Program-made: the position numbers and the translations under genes | Shown here: positions 20,281-30,678 of the stretch, piece after piece | How the letters are laid out: each line of letters opens with the position of its first letter | How positions within the stretch are numbered: the stretch's first letter is position 1 | The notes under the pieces: generated by a model | Databases searched by the model: none | What the model was told of the DNA's origin: nothing | What the model saw: the letters and a program-made list of their open reading frames with translations, nothing else | Source of the DNA: Selaginella moellendorffii | Lineage: Eukaryota > Streptophyta > Lycopodiopsida > Selaginellales > Selaginellaceae | NCBI RefSeq assembly: GCF_000143415.4 | Contig: NW_003314326.1 | Coordinates: 619,141-683,140 of the forward strand | Direction: 5' to 3' | DNA length: 64,000 bases

Positions 20281-22658
20281 GGTTTGCTTATTCACATGGC
20301 CCCATCACCAGTGTTAAGTCAGGAGATCGGCAGCTCCCCCCGAACAGCTGCACAGACTATCACCATCACCTGGTTCTGGATCTTTAACCAAGCAGTCCAA
20401 TCTGAGGAGCCTCAACTTTCATCACCCAAGCCACTATACCATATTGTGGATGACTGATATCCACTTCAGTGCTTGAGAAAAACAGCAAAAACACCTGTTC
20501 CACCATTTGACCGATGGAAAGGCATGTCTAGTTTGAGGAATGTACCACACAACACGTCCTTTGGAAATTTGTTGCCGCACAATCCAACCACAATGTGTAT
20601 GGCATACTCTGGATGTCCAGTGTCATCCATGCCATCCCAGTGGCTCAATCAGAATCTTGATTGTCATCCTGTTGAGGTCCCTTCTTATCAGCAGTCTCGA
20701 TTTAGGCCCAGTTTGGTAGTATTGAAAGCCGACCACCAATCACCAGAAATGGGAGGCGGTGAAAGAGCTACCAATCTCTAACATAAATGCATTCCTTCTC
20801 TTTCTTAGCTTGCAAAGAATAAAAAAAGAAAGGGTGCTACCAAAGAAAGTAAAGTTGGTGCTACCAAGAAAGTAAGGGCTAAAGAAAATAATAAAGAGAA
20901 AGGAAGTAAAGAAAGATGACAAACATTAAATTTTATTCTATTTTCTTTCGATTGTAATAAAAAGAGGAGTTTCATTAAAATTCTCGAAATCCTACTTTTA
21001 TAGCGAATCTGGAAACTAATTTAGTTTACCCCCAGCTAACCCAAAAATCTAATCCGGGTGTACATTTATGTCCATGTGTATAGTAAGTTTTGAATTTAAA
21101 TCCTATGAATAGTTTTGTAAACTTCTGAAGTAAGATGTCAACCTTTAACAAAAGTTTCAAAACATATATGTTAGTAAAATTATAATTCAAATGTGATTTC
21201 ATAATATTTATTTATGTTTCTATTTGAGAATGGTATATCCAGACTTCAAAAAGAATGCCATTGCCTGCTGCAACAAATAGAAGGTAGATTTTACGAAGTA
21301 TATGAAGATTAAAAAAAGCTATCAACAAGAGTCAACAAGTAGTACAAAAATATTAATAAGTTCATATTAACAATGGTTAATGTACATAGAGGTGTGAATA
21401 AGAAGGGTGTTGGTTTACCATATAAGTACGATGAAGATGTCAAGGAAATGAGATAACCAAGACAACTAAATAACTAAACAAACAAAAATAAATATTAGAA
21501 TATGCTTGAATATAATACAATTAATAGTTGTTATTATTCATTTATAATTAATGATAACTGGATTAATAAATAATAGTAAAACTATTAAGTTATTATACTC
21601 AAGAGGAATGAAGTACTCTAAAAGATGTTTTAAATTTTGCTAATAAGATCTTTTAGAGTGGTTCTTTAGCCCCTAGTTCATCTTCAATAAGACTTCTTTT
21701 TTTAAAATTGAAAAAAAAAAAAGAAGATTTGATTGGCTTCTTCGTACTCTTTTTTGCCGTGTGCAACAAAGTTAAAGTCGTATTGTTCGTCAAGTTCAGC
21801 TTTTTCATCTTTGTCACATCAAAACACATGTAACCTGGCCATCACGACCAACTTGCAATTTCTAGCTAGACCAGCTCCCCATCAATTGTTGTTGAATGTG
21901 TGTGTCAAGAAGCTGCAAGTGAGAGCAGATTGCCATAGAAGACATGCCCTTGAACAAGACTGCATTGAATTCTGGATCAGTAACTCCTGACTTAGAGTCA
22001 AGGAGGTGAATCTGCAGGGCTTTTGGGTGATAAACTTCTGAATGGGTTCTCCAAGATCTTGCATGAGGCTGTAAAATTCACTGTGCCGAATCATGATATC
22101 GACGTCCTATGTCGCATCCGCTCCCATAACCTGTTTCACATGACTGCGCCAGATTTCATGTTATCGTCTAGATCTAGCCAGGTAGTTTCCTTTGCCCAGA
22201 AACTATGGGCCACAATCCCCATCGCATCAATGAGCACGTTCTCTGAAATTGTCGCCTATCAAACACCTCCATCTCTCAAGACAAAGCGTTCTGAACACTA
22301 CTCGTCCTCGGACTGAACCACAAGGACTATTAACCTAAATATAATACTGACGAGAATGAAGATCCTGTCTCCTCACCATGAAAAAAAAGGAAGAAGCACC
22401 AACCAGAGGACGTCCAAACTAGACACCAGTGCAAGGCCACGGCTAAACAATAAGGCTGTTTGAGTCGGCAGCTGTTGGTTTTCTTAGCTCTCATTCTCGC
22501 TCTCTGTGTCCCATCTTTCTCCAATAAGTACACTTTGTCCAGCAATCCTTCATGAAGCTGAACCTTTTGTTCTCCAGGTTTCGAAGTTTTCTTGTGTAAA
22601 TTTGTGAAACAATTTCTCCCATTCAACGTCGGCTGATGTGGAGCCACCCAGCCACAGC
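20281..22658. other. Non-coding, repeat-derived spacer
   Basis: No gene supported. The segment 20281-20780 may continue the Copia relic. The segment 20780-21700 is strongly AT-rich with no frame of note. The segment 21730-22320 has short broken frames on both strands that may be retroelement debris. Confidence 0.5.
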
Positions 22659-23208
22659 ATGGAACACCAAGAATAGAAGGGCTCCTTCTGTGATCGGCTT
22701 GGGACTCAGCGATAAGTTCGTCCACCTTGCTGGACCTCTCCAAGAACGCTAATGAGAACTAGGAGTCCGTGGTCTAGGTGATTGCTGCAAAAGCAGCTAA
22801 TGGCAAGATCGTCCTCATCCTTCTCTCAGAATGCAGCCAACAGACACTATGGCACTATGCCAAGGTATTCCTCCTCTACTCAGTTTCCTCTGAATTACAA
22901 CTATCTTCCAGGCTCGTCTAGTTTTTCCTGGAACAAAGGAGAGCACCGAGGAAGATGGTTGTAGTTCAGGAGAAACTGAGTAGAGGAGGAACGCCTTGGC
23001 ATAATGCCATCATGTTTGTTGGTTGCATCCCGAGAGAATGGAACTTTTGTGTAAGGATGATCTTGCCATTGGCTGCTTTCGCAGCAAACACCTAGACCAG
23101 GGACTCCCAGTTCTCATCAGCATCCTTGGAGAGGTCCAGCAGGTGGATAAACTTCTTGTTGAGTCCCAAGCCGATCCAGAAAGAGCCCTTCTATTCTTGG
23201 TGTTCCAT
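22659..23208. repeat. 0.55-kb inverted repeat (long hairpin)
   Basis: Left arm 22659-22909 and right arm 22950-23208 are reverse complements at roughly 85% identity, separated by a 40-bp loop. The arms start and end together (ATGGAACACC at the outer edge, ACTATCTTCC or ACCATCTTCC at the inner edge). Transcription would give a hairpin of about 250 bp. Translated frames in the arms are broken and I cannot name a parent gene. Possibilities are an inverted-duplication small-RNA locus or a fold-back transposon remnant. Confidence 0.8.
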
Positions 23209-23500
23209 AAATGAAGTAGCTACCAAGCCGTGTAAGATTTGACTACAACCATACTTCATTGCATTGGGTGGTTATACACATGACTCTTGACGGTTGGTGA
23301 GGATGGCTGATGTGGCAAGTGACGTGGACCTTGTGATGTGGCACATCGATCAATGCTTTTTAAAAATTTTTTTGCTCGTTTTTTTCTCTCTTCAAACAGT
23401 TTTCTATTTCTTTTTTCTGTGTTGTCTCCCTTGCCTTCTACGGGATCCAGAGTTCGACGGTGGTTTCATCGACTGCATTGGTTCTCGGATATGCTGATAT

Positions 23501-23780
23501 CTTTCTCGTGTTCTTGATTGGTTTGTCTTTGATCGTCTGTCTTAGCTCAAAGATGTGGTTTTGAAGGTCTCGGCAGCTTACAGGCAATGCAGGCCATGCG
23601 CTGGATCACAGGGGAAATCTTTCGAGCGATTGGATGCCGGGGATGCTCGTGAAGGAGAATTATCCGAGCAGTGCTGCGAGCTCGCAGGACGATCAATCCA
23701 TCACCGAGTAGTCTAAGCTTCGCAATTCTTCGTGTCCCTCATGGTGGGCCGAAGAACTCAATCCACCCGGAAAGATCAAA
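23501..23780 (+). pseudogene. BREVIS RADIX relic
   Basis: Matches intron 1, exon 2 and part of exon 3 of the intact BRX gene at 17739-18400, including the LKDVVLKVSAAYRQC segment. It has several internal deletions and no exons 1, 4 or 5. It ends shortly before the GluRS gene, so the BRX-GluRS order matches the copy at 17256-19938. Confidence 0.8.
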
Positions 23781-23817
23781 TTTTTTTTTCTCTCTCTTGG
23801 TGGATTCAATAATTCTC

Positions 23818-23825
23818 TAGGGTTT
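23818..23825 (-). promoter_or_regulatory. Telo-box upstream of GluRS
   Basis: TAGGGTTT (AAACCCTA on the minus strand), 31 bp before the GluRS ATG. Telo-boxes are common in plant promoters of translation-apparatus genes, which fits this gene. Confidence 0.5.
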
Positions 23826-23856
23826 TAAGGATTAGGTCTAGGTAGAAAGCGAGCAA

Positions 23857-26334
23857 ATGGCGCTCGCGCTGTTCTTCGCCCCAGATCTTCCTCCTCTGGC
23901 AGCGATCGCAGCGGCGGCAGTGGGCGGCGTAACGATCGATCCGGTTTCTAGCCTCCCTGAGGGATCCAAGCCGCAGCTAGCGCTAGAATCCGGGTAAGGG
24001 TTTAAGAAAGATTGCGCGCCGATCGTTTTTGATAGATTTCTTCCAATGCAGTGACAGGCTACTGGGATTGAACACGCTGGTGCGATATTTCGGGCGATTG
24101 AGCTCGCTACACGGATTCTATGGCGTCGATCCGGTCACTGCTTCTCAGGTAGCCACATTCTTTGGGTCACGGCTTTAGAACACTTTTGTTCTGATCCCAG
24201 GTAGACGAATGGCTGGACTATTCACCGAAGTTTAGCGCTGGTGCCGAGTTTGAGGAGTGTTGCCACTACGTCAATTCCTATCTAGCGATGCGTACCTTCC
24301 TGGTGGGATACACTACCACTGTCGCTGATATCACGATCTGGTCATCTCTCGCTGGTAATCTTAGAAGGAAAACTTTGAGGCACTGAGGAATTTTAATCTT
24401 CCATTTTGTTGCAGGTGGAGGCAAGAGGTGGGAGAGTATGAAGAAGTCTGCAAAGTTCCCACATCTTTCACGCTGGTATGACGCCATTTCAGTCGATCGT
24501 CCGATACTCCAGGAACTAGCTTCCAAGTACGTTGGGAGAAGGGGACTGGGAAGGCCCGTCTCTGTTGAAGCGAAGCCAGTAGCAGCCGCAGTGGCTGGAG
24601 CTCCAAAGAAAGGGAAAGCCGACGTCCAGCAGACTGAGAAGGCCCAGAAGGTCGAAGGCTCGTTCGAGATATCTTTGCCGGGTGCCGAGATGGGAAAGGT
24701 GTGCACTCGTTTTCCACCGGAGCCTAGCGGCTTTCTCCACATCGGGCATGCGAAGGCTGCGTTTCTCAACGAGTATTTCGCGCGGAAGTATGGAGGGAAG
24801 CTGATTGTTCGGTTTGACGACACGAATCCGAGCAAGGAGAAAGACGAGTTCGTGACGAATATAATGCAGGACCTGGAGACTCTAGAGATCAAGCCAGACG
24901 AGGTCACGTACACGTCCGACTACTTTCCCGCTCTAATGGAAATGGCGGAGAAGCTGATCAAGGAAGGGAAAGCTTATGTCGACGACACTCCCAGGGAGGT
25001 GATGCAGAAGGAAAGGATGGACGGGATCGAGTCGAAGCGTAGGAATCAGAATGTGGAAGAGAACTTGGCGTTATGGAAGGAGATGGTGGCAGGGACGAAA
25101 AGGGGCCTGAGTTGCTGCTTGAGGGGAAAACTCGACATGCAAGCACTGAACAAGACGCTGAGAGACCCTGTGTACTACCGGTGCAACCCGGAGGAACACC
25201 ACAGGGTGGGCTCGAAGTACAAGGTGTATCCAACGTATGACTTCGCATGCCCGTACGTGGACAGCACCGAAGGAGTCACTCATGCGCTTCGATCCAGCGA
25301 ATATCACGACAGGAACGAGCAGTATTACAGAATCCTCGCGGACATGGGTGTAAGACCGGTCCATACGTGGGACTTCAGCCGTCTCAACTTCGTCTATACA
25401 CTTCTGAGCAAGCGGAAGCTGCAGTGGTTTGTGAGCCAGGGCCTCGTGGAAGGCTGGGACGATCCGCGCTTTCCTACAGTGCAGGGTATGCGAAGGCGTG
25501 GCCTGACTGTTGAGGCACTGCGCCGCTTCATCCTTTCACAGGTATGAAAAAATCTCTGGGAACTATTGAGTTTCAAATGATCCTCGTGTTCCTTTTCTCC
25601 AGGGCGCGTCAAAGAATCTAAACCTGATGGAGTGGGACAAGCTATGGACGATCAACAAGCAGATTATCGACCCGGTTTGCCCGAGGCACACGGCGGTCTT
25701 GAAGGATGGAAAGGTTCCACTCACTTTGCGAGACGGACCAGAGACGCCATTCATCCGGATCATACCTCGGCACAAGAAGTTCGCGGGAGCAGGCAAGAAG
25801 GCTACCGTTTTTGCCAACACCATCTTAATCGACAAAGCCGATGCGGAAGCAATTCACGAGGGGGAGGAGGTGACACTCATGGACTGGGGAAACACCATCA
25901 TCGAGAAGATCGACAGGGAGGGGGACAAAGTCACTGGCTTGTCCGGGGTGCTGCATCTCGAGGGATCGGTGAAGACCACCAAGCTCAAGCTGACATGGCT
26001 CGCGGATCATCCGGAGCTCGTGGATCTCAACCTCGTTGAGCTTGACTACCTTATCAGAAAAGAGAAGGTAATTTTTTTCCCTTGGTTTTGGCTCTGGATG
26101 AATGTTGTTTTCTTTCAGATGGAGGAGGAGGACGAGCTGCTTAATGTGTTGAACCCAGTCACTAAAATCGAAGTGGCAGCGGTGGGCGATTCCAACATGC
26201 GAAACCTCGCCAAGGGGGAGATTATTCAGCTGGAGAGGAAGGGGTACTTCATCTGTGACGCGCCGTACGTCCGACCGACGAGTCCGATTGTGCTCATCAG
26301 CATACCAGACGGGCGCCAGCGCCCTCGACAGTAG
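23857..26334 (+). CDS. GluRS: Glutamyl-tRNA synthetase, cytosolic type
   Basis: Six exons: 23857-23993, 24052-24148, 24201-24354, 24415-25541, 25603-26067 and 26119-26334; 731 aa. Residues 1 to about 180 are a GST-like appended domain of the eukaryotic cytosolic enzyme. A Lys/Ala-rich linker leads to the class I catalytic core with PSGFLHIGHAK (HIGH at 238-241) and the KMSKS-type loop LLSKRKL (461-465). The C-terminal part is the beta-barrel anticodon-binding region of the GlnRS/non-discriminating lineage. It charges tRNA-Glu in the cytosol. Length agrees with plant homologues. I see no transit peptide (start MALALFFAPDLPPLAAIAA is hydrophobic but begins the GST-like fold). A relic copy lies at 19711-19938. 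Confidence 0.93.
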
Positions 26335-26540
26335 TCCAAGCACACGTAACAAACGTCAGAGTATTGGTTTACAATTGCTCACATATGGAGAAGGGAGGCT
26401 ATGTCGTCAGGCAGCGATCTTGTGGTGTTGCTGGGAGCTGTTCGACGAGTAAGAGGTTCTTCCCAGGAGCGAGTCTGGGTTGGAATAGTATTTCGCTTCA
26501 CAGACTGGATACGTTTTTTTGTAGTTTTTTCTTCCTTTTT

Positions 26541-26640
26541 TGACCACACCAGTCAATGAAGTCAAAGAAAAGTCAATGCAATGTCAATAAAGTTTCTTCA
26601 AAGATTGTTGACCTTGATTGACTAGCATTGACTTTTGCTT
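26541..26640. promoter_or_regulatory. Cluster of TTGAC (W-box core) sites
   Basis: About eight TTGAC/GTCAA cores occur within 100 bp between the 3' ends of GluRS and the signal peptidase gene. W-boxes bind WRKY factors, but the location between two convergent gene ends is unusual, and a decayed simple repeat is possible. Confidence 0.3.
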
Positions 26641-26722
26641 TGTCACCATCACCCTCGAAGTGGAACGAAGGGAGACACTTGTTTGCGAAGAGCAAATAAG
26701 GATTTCACCCTCCTCAGGATTT

Positions 26723-27819
26723 TTAAGGTTTTAGATGTGGAGATGTTCTATTAATGTGTAACTTCGAATACTTGTGTGGGAAGGGCGGCCAGAAGCGGCC
26801 AGCAGATCTTCCCATGATGTTCTTCAAAGGAAGAGGTCCCCTGCGTTGAGCAAAGCACACGTAAAAAGAGAAAACACCAAAAGAATGGATTTGAGCTCTC
26901 ACCAGACATGCGAGTCATTGCTGAGGTTGCGATTGTCACCCAAGACGAACACACACCCCTTGGGGACTTGCTGACAAAACAAAAGCCATTCATGAGCTTG
27001 GTGTATGATTTCTTCCTTCGACTTACCCTTCGCTTCATCTCGTACTTGTGTGGTTCCAGAATGAAGGCTTCTTCTCTGCAAGCTCCATTCACTCGCAGTG
27101 AGCCATCAGAAACCTGCGAATCAAGAGACAAGTAAAAATCATTACTTTCCACTTTGGTTTGCTCATACCTCCACGAAATCTCCAGGCATTGCAACAATCC
27201 TCTTGACAAAAACTGCTCTGGAGCCAAAATCCTGCCAGCGAACTTTTCTTTTGTCGCCTGGAAAGAAAGAAGAAAAGATCATGTACCTCGATCAGCGCAG
27301 CAGGGCCTTTGAACAAAACAATTTCGTTCACCTCTGGTTTCCTAAAACGATAAGTTACCTGCGGTAAAAAAGAAACCATCCATGAACAAACGCAAGAACA
27401 GGTGAGAGAGAATAAACACAAGAACGAAAGAGAAAGACCATGGAAAGAAAAAAAAAATGAGAAGAGAGTACCTTGTCGACAAAAATGTGATCTCCAACGT
27501 CTAGGCTGGGGAACATGGACAGCGATTGGATTCGCCTTGGCTCCGCAACCAGGCGCCTCACAGCGAATGCCAGCAGCAGCGCCACGAGGAAACACTTGGT
27601 CTCGTCAGTCCAAAATCTTTTCATCCAAACAAAGCGCTTGCCTGGCACGGAGAAATCTTTCGCTCCATCATTGTCGTCGTCGTCGAAATGTGCCCGATCC
27701 CTCGCTGCACGACAGCGGCAGCACATACGAATCCCTCGCGATCGTACATTCCTGTCGCTGCTGTGAAGCACGGAGAGCTGGAGCTGGAGCTGCCCGCCAA
27801 CACGAAATATCATCGCCAT
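26723..27819 (-). CDS. PLSP: Type I signal peptidase, plastid (thylakoid) type
   Basis: Six exons: 27819-27472, 27358-27287, 27231-27169, 27113-27027, 26970-26903 and 26840-26723; 251 aa. An N-terminal Arg/Ser-rich leader is followed by a membrane helix (CFLVALLLAFAVRRLV, about 76-91). The nucleophile Ser101 lies in SMFPSLDVGD, the general base Lys150 in FVKRIVAMPGD, and the box E motif is GDNRNLSNDSHVWGPLP (from 201). These are the S26A Ser/Lys dyad signatures. The family cleaves thylakoid transfer signals and envelope precursors; lumenal proteins such as VDE in this window belong to the class of substrates. The first in-frame ATG was chosen. Exon 3 was anchored on the motif frame, using the acceptor in GGCAG. 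Confidence 0.9.
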
Positions 27820-27866
27820 CGCTGCCAAGAACCCTAAAAACACGAATCTAGGGTTTGTGAGCAAGG
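27820..27866. promoter_or_regulatory. 47-bp divergent spacer with two opposed telo-boxes
   Basis: Only 47 bp separate the ATG of the signal peptidase gene (-) from the ATG of the 42-codon ORF (+). AACCCTAA at 27830-27837 and TAGGGTTT at 27849-27856 are telo-boxes in opposite orientations. Leaders of the two genes must overlap, or each must initiate inside the other. Confidence 0.55.
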
Positions 27867-27995
27867 ATGAATGCCGCGGCTGCGCTCCACAAGGCGGCGA
27901 ATGCGATGGCGATCATCGTGCCAGCGGCGGCCATAGCAGCCTACATCAATCTCCCAGCTCCAGAGAAGAAGGTGCCATCATCATCCAAGAAGTAA
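27867..27995 (+). CDS. Small membrane-like protein, 42 aa
   Basis: ATG to TAA gives MNAAAALHKAANAMAII followed by an Ala/Ile-rich hydrophobic stretch (about 15-27) and a basic, Ser-rich end (PEKKVPSSSKK). One hydrophobic helix flanked by a positive tail suggests a small single-pass membrane subunit, possibly of an organelle complex. I do not recognise the family. It shares the 47-bp divergent promoter with the signal peptidase gene. The frame is short, so it could be non-coding. Confidence 0.5.
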   Translation: MNAAAALHKAANAMAIIVPAAAIAAYINLPAPEKKVPSSSKK

Positions 27996-28333
27996 GCTCA
28001 CAAATGGGGAGAAAGAGGAATTTTAGAGAATCTTTTGTGGAATCTCTCTATCAATCAAAGAATCTCTAATCAATTGCATTTGTCTATAATCTAAACTTCC
28101 GTACCAAGTGGCCACAAACTGGGAAATGTGGCCACTGTTGAAAGATACATTCTGCAAATTTGTGGCTGTGGACGCCCCGGATCAAAGCCAGCCAATAGGC
28201 AGCGCGCTCCCCTATCCGGTCAGGATTCCATCCACCTAAACAAGCTTTTCACCACTCCATACTATCCTTCCTCCATAGCTTAGCTTGCAAAGTTCTTTGC
28301 GAAACATACACACACCGCAAATCCCACATTGCT

Positions 28334-29454
28334 ATGGCGACTGCGGTGTGTGCTTCCTCCACCATCGCTGTAGCACCCTCTTCAAGGTAAGCAAGAGAGA
28401 AGAAGAGATCTAAGCTCTCGTTCGTTTGTAGCAAAACGTCTAGTAGATGTGCGTACCTCTTCCCTGGATGGTTTGAAACTTCCATTCTTTTTGTGACACC
28501 AGCGCTCAAAAGAAGCCGAACGAGATCGTCTCCGCAAAGACCACCTTCCTCGCCGGGCGACCACTGAGGAACAAGGCTCACGTCGCAAAGGCAGCCAAAG
28601 CGGTCTTCTCTGTGACAGCCGCGGCAGCGACCGAGAGACCCCTGTGGTTCCCTGGAAGCACTCCTCCGGCCTGGTTAGACGGAAGGTCAGTGACAACTTC
28701 GATTGATAAGTATGAGAGCAAGGAACTTACCGCTTTGCTGTCATCCCTGTGATGCAGCCTGCCAGCAGACTTTGGATTCGATCCTCTCGGCCTTGGTAAG
28801 ATCTCTGGAAGTGGTGTTCTGACTTGATAAGCTTGGGAACTCCTTCTCGTCAGGCTCGGAACCGGAACTTCTCAAGTGGTTTGTCCAGTCGGAGATTGTG
28901 CACTCGAGATGGGCCATGCTTGGCGCTGCTGGAATCTTCATCCCCGAAGCTCTCACCAAGCTCGGAATTCTCAACACTCCTTTCTGGTACACTGCTGGCG
29001 AGCAGGAATACTTCACTGACCAGACCACGCTCTTCATCGTGGAGATGATTCTTCTTGGCTGGGCCGAAGGCAGGAGATGGGCCGACATACTGAAACCAGG
29101 CTCCGTCAATACGGACCCCGTCTTCCCCAACAACAAGCTCACAGGAACAGACGTGGGATACCCCGGTGGATTCTGGTTCGATCCATTCGGCTGGGGAACT
29201 GCTTCGCCTGAAAAGCTCAAGGAACTCAGGACCAAGGAGATCAAGAATGGAAGACTTGCAATGCTTGCCGTCATGGGTGCCTGGTTCCAAGCTGTATACA
29301 CTGGTGCACGTCCGATTGACAACCTGCTGGCTCATCTCGCCGATCCTGGACATGCAACGATCTTCTCGGTAAGAAACAAGCCAAAAGAGAGGAGAGAAAA
29401 CGAAAATGCTACTCACGTCAATGTTTTGTTCTGCAGGCATTCACGAGCCAGTAA
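28334..29454 (+). CDS. LHCA2: Photosystem I antenna chlorophyll a/b protein, Lhca2-like
   Basis: Five exons: 28334-28386, 28503-28685, 28758-28795, 28854-29368 and 29437-29454; 268 aa. The start [17 protein letters not shown] is a plastid transit peptide. The mature part opens with [19 protein letters not shown], typical of Lhca2. Helix B carries [14 protein letters not shown] (E105/R110) and helix C carries [14 protein letters not shown], the generic LHC chlorophyll-binding signatures. Between them are [17 protein letters not shown] and [19 protein letters not shown], again Lhca2-like, and the end is [16 protein letters not shown]. The protein inserts in thylakoids and joins the LHCI belt of photosystem I. 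Lhca6-type paralogues are close, so assignment within the Lhca2/6 branch is provisional. The last exon encodes only five residues. Confidence 0.94.
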
Positions 29455-29607
29455 AAAGTCTCTCTTTTGCGCGTATAACTGTATGTGCATATAGACCCCC
29501 TTCGGTTTCAATGGTGATCAAATTGCCTTTAGTTCGAACGCCATTCTTGCAAAAATGTACACAGCTTGTATTAGACAATATATATCCAGAATAACGAGTT
29601 GTTTCTC

Positions 29608-30620
29608 TTAGATTGTGCCGTTCATGGCTTTCATGATGGTCGCTTCGAATGATTTTGTATCCTGGCAGTGAAAAATTAAGAACCACAATAGTCGAGAAAA
29701 TTGCTTACCATTGCTCCGGAGCACGAGAACTTTCCGTTGAAGAGAAATGACGGAACCGAATGCAAGCCCATCTTTCCCTTTGCAAGCTTATCGTCTTCGA
29801 GAACTTCGCGTTTTCCTTCTCCAGATTCCTGTTGGATAACACACAAAGATTAGAAAACACAAGGTTTAAAAAACAAATATAAGAACTACCAGATACTCGC
29901 GAACGTTTGGCAAGCCGAGCTTTTCTCCAGCCGATTTCAGGACCTCCAAATCCGATATATTCTGGCCTTCTTCGTAAGTCAGCGTGAAAAGAAGCTGTTC
30001 TGCCTCGGCAGCTTTGCCTACAGTGTCCGCCAACCTCACAAGCCTGAATTCAAAGGTTAAAACTGCTAGAAGTTTCTTCCCTACTTGCCTGTGTCCATGC
30101 AAAGAATTCGGCCACCACTTCCAATTCTCAAATACAGCCCCATCCTTGGCACCTGACCTGAGGTAATTTTCTATGGATTGTCACGGGCTTCGCTATCTCT
30201 GTCCAAGAGAACTTACCTTCTCAAAGAAGTAGTCCAGGAATCCGAGCCCCATCTCCTTCGATTATAAGCCAGATACTCCTCTCCAGAGGGATTGGTGCTG
30301 TGATCAATAATGTATGGATGCCTAGAAAGAAATTTCTTCCAGTGAGATAGAATCCACAACAAAATGCGCATCGTGGCGTACCATTTCACCGACGCAATCT
30401 TTGCCCCTCCAGCAGCCGATTCAACATTCTTTATGGCACGATCCAAGCGAACCTATCGCGAAATCCCAAAGCTCATCGGTCGAAAATCCGCGCAAACGAG
30501 CTGGATTCTTCACAATACCTTGCCGACATAGCACCATGGGCACGAAATATCGCTCCAGACATCGATCTGGACGGCCGGCATCGGCGAAGAGCCATCGCGT
30601 GGCGCCCCGGGCAGAGCCAT
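29608..30620 (-). CDS. DsbA-fold CPWC protein (FrnE / HCCA isomerase-like)
   Basis: Seven exons: 30620-30519, 30452-30382, 30321-30217, 30157-30089, 30043-29890, 29828-29709 and 29661-29608; 224 aa. The N-terminus reads VQIDVWSDISCPWCYVGK with the redox-type C27-P-W-C30 motif, followed by an inserted helical domain (WHPYIIDHSTNPSGEEYL and later SGAKDGAVFENW), and VPSFLFNGKFSCSGAM near the end with the cis-Pro of the thioredoxin fold. Plant and bacterial relatives are annotated as FrnE-like oxidoreductases or 2-hydroxychromene-2-carboxylate isomerase family; the true substrate is unknown. No targeting signal is obvious. The fourth intron has a GC-AG border (GCAAGT donor). The gene diverges from the F-box gene with 58 bp between ATGs. 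Confidence 0.85.
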
Positions 30621-30678
30621 GGACTAAAAGAACTTGGGGATATTTTTATTACCTAGAGCAAGAACCCTAATTTCTGGG
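30621..30678. promoter_or_regulatory. 58-bp divergent spacer with telo-box
   Basis: Separates the ATGs of the CPWC protein (-) and the F-box gene (+). AACCCTAA at 30663-30670 lies 8 bp before the F-box ATG. The rest is AT-rich (ATATTTTTATTACC). There is too little space for two conventional promoters. Confidence 0.5.

Noticed and set aside
30093-30157. Possible frame problem in the CPWC gene between exons 4 and 5
   Set aside because: Resolved by a GC-AG intron (30044-30088). The total length is then an exact multiple of three and the family sequence is continuous.
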